The notes under the pieces are model-generated. The model saw only the letters and a list, made by a program, of their open reading frames with translations. It made no database searches and was not told the DNA's origin. Of a stretch of 41,736 bases of DNA, positions 37,817 to 41,736 are shown piece after piece; positions within the stretch are counted from its first letter, which is position 1, and every line of letters begins with the position of its first letter. The translations under genes and the position numbers were made by a program. This DNA is from an uncultured Methanobrevibacter sp. (GTDB taxonomy: Archaea > Methanobacteriota > Methanobacteria > Methanobacteriales > Methanobacteriaceae), in contig ONSJ01000025.1 of the NCBI GenBank assembly GCA_900320515.1, positions 1 through 41,736 on the forward strand. Reading direction: 5' to 3'.

Positions 37817-37865
37817 ATAGTAAAATTAAGTTACATATATTTAATAACTTTTTTTAGGTTATATC

Positions 37866-39422
37866 ATGGCAAATAAGTTGATTAGAGGTAGTTTGATAAT
37901 TTTTATAGGTAATATAATTTTCCGTGTGGGAGGTTACTTTTACCGTTTTCTTATGGCGATACTTTTAGGACCTGTCGCCTATGGTAATTTAGGAATCACA
38001 CTGCCTTTTCAGGGAATTTTCCAGACCTTATCTGCCGGTGGGCTTCCTCCTGCGATAGCAAAATATGTTGCTGAGTATGAAGCTGTCGGCGAGCATGATA
38101 TGGCCAGGCAGACCATTTACACGGCTCTGCAGATAATGATATTCTTGGGGCTGTTCTTTGGGGTATTGATGATTTTTGTCGTTGCTCCTTACCTTGCCTA
38201 TAATTTCCTGCACAAGCCGATAACACTGGTTCCCCTCCAGATTGTGGGGCTTATCACACCTTTCAGCGTTATTGTAGGTGCCTTTAGAGGGGCGTTTCAG
38301 GGCGTTTACAAGATGGAGTATATCGTATATACCCGTGCCGTCGAACAGCTCGGTATGATTCTTTTTGCCACTGCATTTGTTTTGATTGGACTTTCAACTG
38401 TCGGGGCACTGTGGGGTACCGTTTTGGGATATTCCTTATCCGTTGTTGCGGCTGTTTACATCTTTAAGGTGCACATGCCGAAATACATTCCTAAACCTAG
38501 CGAAGGTTTCGTATTTACAATGAAGGACAGGATGAAACTTGCCACAACATTGGTGAAATTCTCCATTCCCGTCATCATAACCGCTGTGGCTGAAATGCTT
38601 ATCTACAACATCTGTACCATAGTCATGGGAAAGTTTCTGACATTGGCGGATATCGGATTTTTCGCAGCTGCAGATCCAATCTCACGTTTGCCGTTGATTA
38701 TTTCAGTTTCCATTGCAACAACAATTCTTCCGGCTTCTTCAGAGGCATTCAAGGTAAAGGACATTGATGCCCTGCAGAAGTATGTTTCTGAGGCTTATAA
38801 GTTTTCATTATTGTTTGTAGTTCCGATGTGTGTCGGCCTTGCGTTGTTTGCGACTCCTACACTTCAGGTATTGTACTTTAAGAATCCTGCCTATGTTGCA
38901 GGTGCATCCGCTTTGGCAATTCTTTCAATTGGTATGACATTCTATTCAATTTTTACCATTTCAACAAGTGTCATCCAGGGAATAGGAAATCCTAGAATTC
39001 CAATGTATATCCTTATCGGAGGTGCAATTGTCACAGGTGTCCTCAATTGGTATATGGTTCCGTTTCTGGGCATTGCAGGCGGAGCGTTGGCTACCACCAT
39101 TGCCTGCTTTTTGATGATGGTGCCGTGCATTTATTTTGTATTCGAACTTACCAAGACAAAGGCTCCAAAGAAATCCGTGGCCAAGATATTTGCAGCGTCA
39201 ATGATTATGGGAATTTTTGCATTAATTATTCCAAAAACCACATTGTGGCTCTTCCCAGGTATTGTGGCCTGTATTATTGTTTATTTCTTTGCATTGATTC
39301 TGGTCAAGTTCTTTGAAAAGGATGATATCGAGAGTCTTAGGGAATTTTCTTCAAAATTCGGTCCTTTATCTAAGATAGTCAACAAGATGTTGAATTTTGT
39401 TGAAAGGATGCAATCCAGATAA
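37866..39422 (+). CDS. Oligosaccharide flippase family protein (polysaccharide biosynthesis, MVF/MATE-like)
   Basis: A 518-aa membrane protein with about 14 hydrophobic segments. The N-terminus (RGSLIIFIGNIIFRVGGYFYRFLMAILLGP) and the GNLGITLPFQGIFQTLSAGGLPPAIAKYVAEY segment are typical of the RfbX/SpoVB/Wzx flippase group. These proteins flip lipid-linked sugars or wall precursors across the membrane. In a pseudomurein-walled archaeon it could move surface-polysaccharide or pseudomurein units, or N-glycan precursors for the many N-x-S/T sites in the adhesins; sequence does not decide. A Wzy-like polymerase is encoded at 2.3-3.4 kb. AGGTTAT precedes the ATG. Confidence 0.85.
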   Translation: MANKLIRGSLIIFIGNIIFRVGGYFYRFLMAILLGPVAYGNLGITLPFQGIFQTLSAGGLPPAIAKYVAEYEAVGEHDMARQTIYTALQIMIFLGLFFGVLMIFVVAPYLAYNFLHKPITLVPLQIVGLITPFSVIVGAFRGAFQGVYKMEYIVYTRAVEQLGMILFATAFVLIGLSTVGALWGTVLGYSLSVVAAVYIFKVHMPKYIPKPSEGFVFTMKDRMKLATTLVKFSIPVIITAVAEMLIYNICTIVMGKFLTLADIGFFAAADPISRLPLIISVSIATTILPASSEAFKVKDIDALQKYVSEAYKFSLLFVVPMCVGLALFATPTLQVLYFKNPAYVAGASALAILSIGMTFYSIFTISTSVIQGIGNPRIPMYILIGGAIVTGVLNWYMVPFLGIAGGALATTIACFLMMVPCIYFVFELTKTKAPKKSVAKIFAASMIMGIFALIIPKTTLWLFPGIVACIIVYFFALILVKFFEKDDIESLREFSSKFGPLSKIVNKMLNFVERMQSR

Positions 39423-39596
39423 TGGGATGGATGCCAGAATTGATTTTGATTGAATATTAACGCTTGTGTTTTAAGCCACTCGTCGATGTGTAATTTCAAC
39501 TGAAAAAATTTTTTGGATTAAAAAATGCCATAATAACAAAAACTTATTTAAATATAATTTATAAAAATATTATTGTTATATTTCGGGGGATTTATA

Positions 39597-40289
39597 ATGA
39601 CTGATGTTAGCGCAGGTGTTGAATATAAAATTAATGTAGATGGCAATTCCTTTTTGCTTGACAGTAAAAAGTACAACTTGCTGGTGTCTATTTTAGATAC
39701 AGGTTCTCTGACAGCGGCTGCCAAGGAAATCAATGTTTCTTACAGGACTGCTTTGAACTATATTGATAAGATAGAATCCAGTCTTGACGTTAAGGTTGTA
39801 AATACAACCAAAGGCGGAAAAGGCGGCGGAGGAGGAACTTCCCTCACCGATGAAGGCTACTCCATTTTAAAGGAATGTAAAAAGATCAATGCCATCATGG
39901 AGCTTCACAAGGATGTCAATGAAATTGAAGCCACAATAGTCGATATCAATGAGGCCAAAGGCGTAATGACCATCAAAAACGATGAGTTTGAAATCAATGC
40001 TCCATTGAACAGGAATTATAAAATCGGCGATGAGATATTGGCCTTGATCAGTTACGATAACATCTTTTTGATGTTGGAGCCTCAGGCTTCAAGTATCCGT
40101 AATATCCTGAAGGGACAGATTGTTGAGATGAGGCTTGAAGGTGAAATTATCCGTGTTAAAATCAACGTCGGTGGAGTTACCTTATGCAGTGACATTACAG
40201 TGTCTGCAGAAAAGGAATTGAGTTTGAACATAGGTAAGGAAGTTTATATAGGATTTAAGGCAATGTCCGTTGCTACTTTAAAATTATAG
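39597..40289 (+). CDS. ModE-like transcriptional regulator: winged-helix plus TOBE-type domain
   Basis: A 230-aa regulator from the ATG at 39597, chosen because GGGGGA at 39585-39590 sits six bases before it; an in-frame ATG at 39573 lacks a ribosome-binding site. Residues 20-110 are a LysR/ModE-type winged helix (LVSILDTGSLTAAAKEINVSYRTALNYIDKIE) with the GGKGGGGGTSLTDEG wing loop typical of ModE-family proteins. Residues about 115-230 contain TOBE/Mop-like strands (EATIVDINEAKGVMTIK, RNILKGQIVEMRLEGE) that bind molybdate or tungstate. In methanogens these oxyanions feed formylmethanofuran and formate dehydrogenases. No mod/tup transporter lies nearby. A ferredoxin gene follows after 9 bp, probably in one transcript. 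Confidence 0.85.
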   Translation: MTDVSAGVEYKINVDGNSFLLDSKKYNLLVSILDTGSLTAAAKEINVSYRTALNYIDKIESSLDVKVVNTTKGGKGGGGGTSLTDEGYSILKECKKINAIMELHKDVNEIEATIVDINEAKGVMTIKNDEFEINAPLNRNYKIGDEILALISYDNIFLMLEPQASSIRNILKGQIVEMRLEGEIIRVKINVGGVTLCSDITVSAEKELSLNIGKEVYIGFKAMSVATLKL

Positions 40290-40298
40290 GGTGATATC

Positions 40299-40502
40299 AT
40301 GCCGTTGCAAATTTTAGTCGATGAAGATAAATGTATAGGATGTGGAAATTGTGCTGAGATTTGTCCCAAATCAGCTAAAATTTGGAAAGTTGGAAGGGTT
40401 GCACGTATATTGGATTTAAGATATTGTCATGTTTGTACACTATGTGCCATGGAATGCCCTACTGACTGCATTAAAATTATACGTCCGGGTGAAGATGCCT
40501 AA
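40299..40502 (+). CDS. 2[4Fe-4S] ferredoxin (67 aa)
   Basis: A small electron carrier with two CxxCxxCxxxC motifs: Cys12, 15, 18 and 22 followed by Pro, and Cys43, 46, 49 and 53 followed by Pro. The first cluster motif reads CIGCGNCAEIC, the second CHVCTLCAMEC. A basic stretch between them (KIWKVGRVARIL) is longer than in clostridial ferredoxins and fits polyferredoxin-like or 4Fe-4S binding-domain proteins of methanogens. GGTGAT lies just before the ATG and the gene is 9 bp downstream of the ModE-like gene, so it may be co-expressed, perhaps serving a molybdenum or tungsten enzyme; that link is inference. Confidence 0.9.
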   Translation: MPLQILVDEDKCIGCGNCAEICPKSAKIWKVGRVARILDLRYCHVCTLCAMECPTDCIKIIRPGEDA

Positions 40503-40541
40503 ATTATTGAAGCTAAAATTAATTATTTTGTAGGTTAGATT

Positions 40542-41120
40542 ATGACTAGAATTTCAAATGTTTCAAGGAAAACATCAGAAACCGATATTTCAATAAAGAT
40601 GAATTTGGATGGTGAAGGCAAATACGACATCGAAACAGGAATCAACTTTTTCAATCACATGCTTGAGTCATTTTCCAAACACTCAATGATAGATTTGGAT
40701 GTGAAGGCCGTTGGGGATATCGAGATAGATGACCACCACACAATAGAGGATGTTGGGATTCTTTTGGGAGAAGCGTTTCTTGAAGCGATCGGCGATAAGA
40801 AAGGCATAAAAAGGATGGCTCATGCCATAGTTCCAATGGATGAATCAGTTTCCACAGTGGCAATTGATATAAGCGGACGCAGCTACTGCAACATGAGTCT
40901 CGACTTTAAGAATGAAAAGATCGGAGACATGACATCAGATATTATCATTCACTTCTTCGAATCATTTGCTTCCAGTGCAAAACTGAATATTTACGGTAGA
41001 GTTGAGGGGGCAAACGATCACCACAAGGCTGAAGCCGTATTTAAGGCATTTGCAAAAGCCCTAAAAGAGGCAATTAAAATAGAACACGATCAGATTCCTT
41101 CTACAAAAGGAGTATTATAG
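40542..41120 (+). CDS. hisB: Imidazoleglycerol-phosphate dehydratase (histidine biosynthesis)
   Basis: A 192-aa enzyme of the HisB dehydratase family, which converts imidazole glycerol phosphate to imidazole acetol phosphate. The hallmark metal-binding motifs are [10 protein letters not shown] near residues 62-71 and NDHHKAEA near 157-164, each coordinating Mn in the trimer interface of the 24-mer. The opening [14 protein letters not shown] and [16 protein letters not shown] segments and the ending [10 protein letters not shown] are typical and show full length. It lacks the phosphatase domain found in enteric HisB, as in other archaea. It is 39 bp after the ferredoxin gene with only a weak AGGTTAG before the ATG. 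A strong terminator overlaps its stop. Confidence 0.95.
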   Translation: MTRISNVSRKTSETDISIKMNLDGEGKYDIETGINFFNHMLESFSKHSMIDLDVKAVGDIEIDDHHTIEDVGILLGEAFLEAIGDKKGIKRMAHAIVPMDESVSTVAIDISGRSYCNMSLDFKNEKIGDMTSDIIIHFFESFASSAKLNIYGRVEGANDHHKAEAVFKAFAKALKEAIKIEHDQIPSTKGVL

Positions 41121-41142
41121 TCTTCGGACTATATTTTTTTTA
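41116..41142 (+). terminator. C(TTCG)G tetraloop terminator overlapping the hisB stop
   Basis: TATAGTC (41116-41122), loop TTCG and GACTATA (41127-41133) form a 7-bp stem closed by a C-G pair around the very stable UUCG tetraloop, followed by a T-tract. The TAG stop (41118-41120) lies in the left arm. Confidence 0.75.
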
Positions 41143-41177
41143 ATGTTGTTGTAAAAAATATATTACATATTGAGAAT

Positions 41178-41218
41178 AAAAAAAAGAAAAAAATAAAGTA
41201 GTAATTAAACTACTTATT
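41178..41218 (-). terminator. Terminator of mtd overlapping its stop
   Basis: On the minus strand AAGTAGT and ACTACTT (plus-strand 41209-41215 and 41196-41202) form a 7-bp stem, extendable by A-T pairs, with a 6-nt loop and then a long T-rich run. The stop at 41214-41216 lies in the first arm. Confidence 0.7.
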
Positions 41219-41736
41219 CTGGTTTTGAAATTAAGTCTGTTTTACAACCTGGGTTTCCTTCTTTCATGTGAGGGGTTCTTAAAACAGTATCATTTGCTTT
41301 TTCGATTTCTCTTGCTTCTTGTGCTAATTTAGCAGCACATGCAGCCTTTGGTCATGAAACAACCTTTCATGTCTAAGTTAGCAACGGATCCAGCCATTTC
41401 GTATGCAGCAATAGCTTTTGCTTTTGCATAGGGGTTAGCGAATCCGCCAGTTTCTGCAGCTTTTTCAGCGGTGACAATGAGTTTAGGTAATTCGATTGCA
41501 CCAGCTTCTGCTTGTTCGATTACGGCGTCAATGGTTTTTTGGACTAATCTTAAAGCACCAGTTTCAGCTAATACTTTTAAGATGTCAGAGTTGAAGATAG
41601 CCATTTCAGTTGGGTCTAACCATTCTCTTTTTGCACCAATCATTGGGTCAGACATAACGATGATGTAACCGAGACCTTGTTCATCCATTTCATCTTTTTT
41701 ACCTTTACCAGGTGCGTCACCGATGATAATAGCAGG
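41214..41736 (-). pseudogene. mtd: F420-dependent methylenetetrahydromethanopterin dehydrogenase (Mtd), partial at the window edge and frameshifted by an internal deletion
   Basis: The gene enters from the right edge reading PAIIIGDAPGKGKKDE. Residues such as KREWLDPTEMAIFNSDILKVL, ELPKLIVTAEKAAE and NPYAKAKAIAAYEMA are diagnostic of Mtd, which reversibly oxidises methylene-H4MPT with F420 in methanogenesis. The frame holds to DMKGCFMTK (about 41347) and, read literally, stops at 41329-41331. The conserved end, AKLAQEAREIEKAND to DLISKPE, continues in another frame to the TAA at 41214-41216. The YIPLVA-AHEM helix expected between these parts in other Mtd proteins is missing, so some tens of bases (a count of 2 modulo 3) are lost near 41344-41349. 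Mtd is central in this group, so an assembly error is likely unless a second copy exists. Confidence 0.88.

Noticed and set aside
39573..39596. A start for the ModE-like protein eight codons further upstream
   Set aside because: The upstream ATG has no ribosome-binding site, and those codons contain GGGGGA, which is well placed as the ribosome-binding site of the ATG at 39597.

Overview
The window most likely comes from a host-associated Methanobrevibacter-type methanogen (Methanobacteriales). The DNA is AT-rich and promoters carry archaeal TATA boxes. Three genes encode adhesin-like proteins (ALPs) typical of pseudomurein-walled gut and rumen methanogens. Core genes are archaeal or methanogen types: a CfbB/CbiA amidase, archaeal ThrRS, fused Fae-Hps and F420-dependent Mtd. 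This assignment rests on family knowledge and recall, not on a database search.

Layout. 1-98: probable 3' end of an IS200/IS605-type tnpB with its right-end hairpin, touching the start codon of a hypothetical gene. 98-2307: a hypothetical protein with a coiled-coil tail, then a degenerate Mrr-like nuclease fold fused to a membrane tail. 2335-4744 (minus): cfbB/cbiA and a Wzy-like polysaccharide polymerase, one nucleotide apart. 5094-21653: a 4662-aa and a 744-aa ALP with similar promoters. 21955-25377: thrS, fae-hps (broken by an internal deletion with frameshift) and a small zinc-ribbon gene. 25374-26231 (minus): a coiled-coil protein. 26419-33115: a four-gene operon with the same family order as bacterial hmuSTUV: a wall-side CobN-like chelatase homologue, a DUF2162 membrane protein, an ExbB/TolQ-like channel and a DUF2149 protein. 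33359-37159: an ALP with three DUF3344-like units. 37232-41120: an iron-sulfur flavoprotein, a flippase, a ModE-like regulator, a ferredoxin and hisB. 41214-41736 (minus): the 3' part of mtd, also carrying an internal deletion with frameshift.

How the parts fit. The strongest candidate for an undescribed system is the HmuSTUV-like operon together with the DUF3344 surface protein. Both upstream regions carry copies of one palindrome, AAAGTA-W-TACTTT (two before the operon, three before the surface protein). This suggests one regulator controls a surface-receptor plus energised tetrapyrrole or metal acquisition system. The flippase and Wzy-like polymerase point to surface polysaccharide assembly, and the ALPs to host or biofilm attachment. 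In seven genes the stop codon lies inside a hairpin followed by a T-tract, which looks like a local termination style. Two independent internal deletions in conserved C1-metabolism genes (fae-hps, mtd) suggest either assembly errors or real decay and should be checked first.
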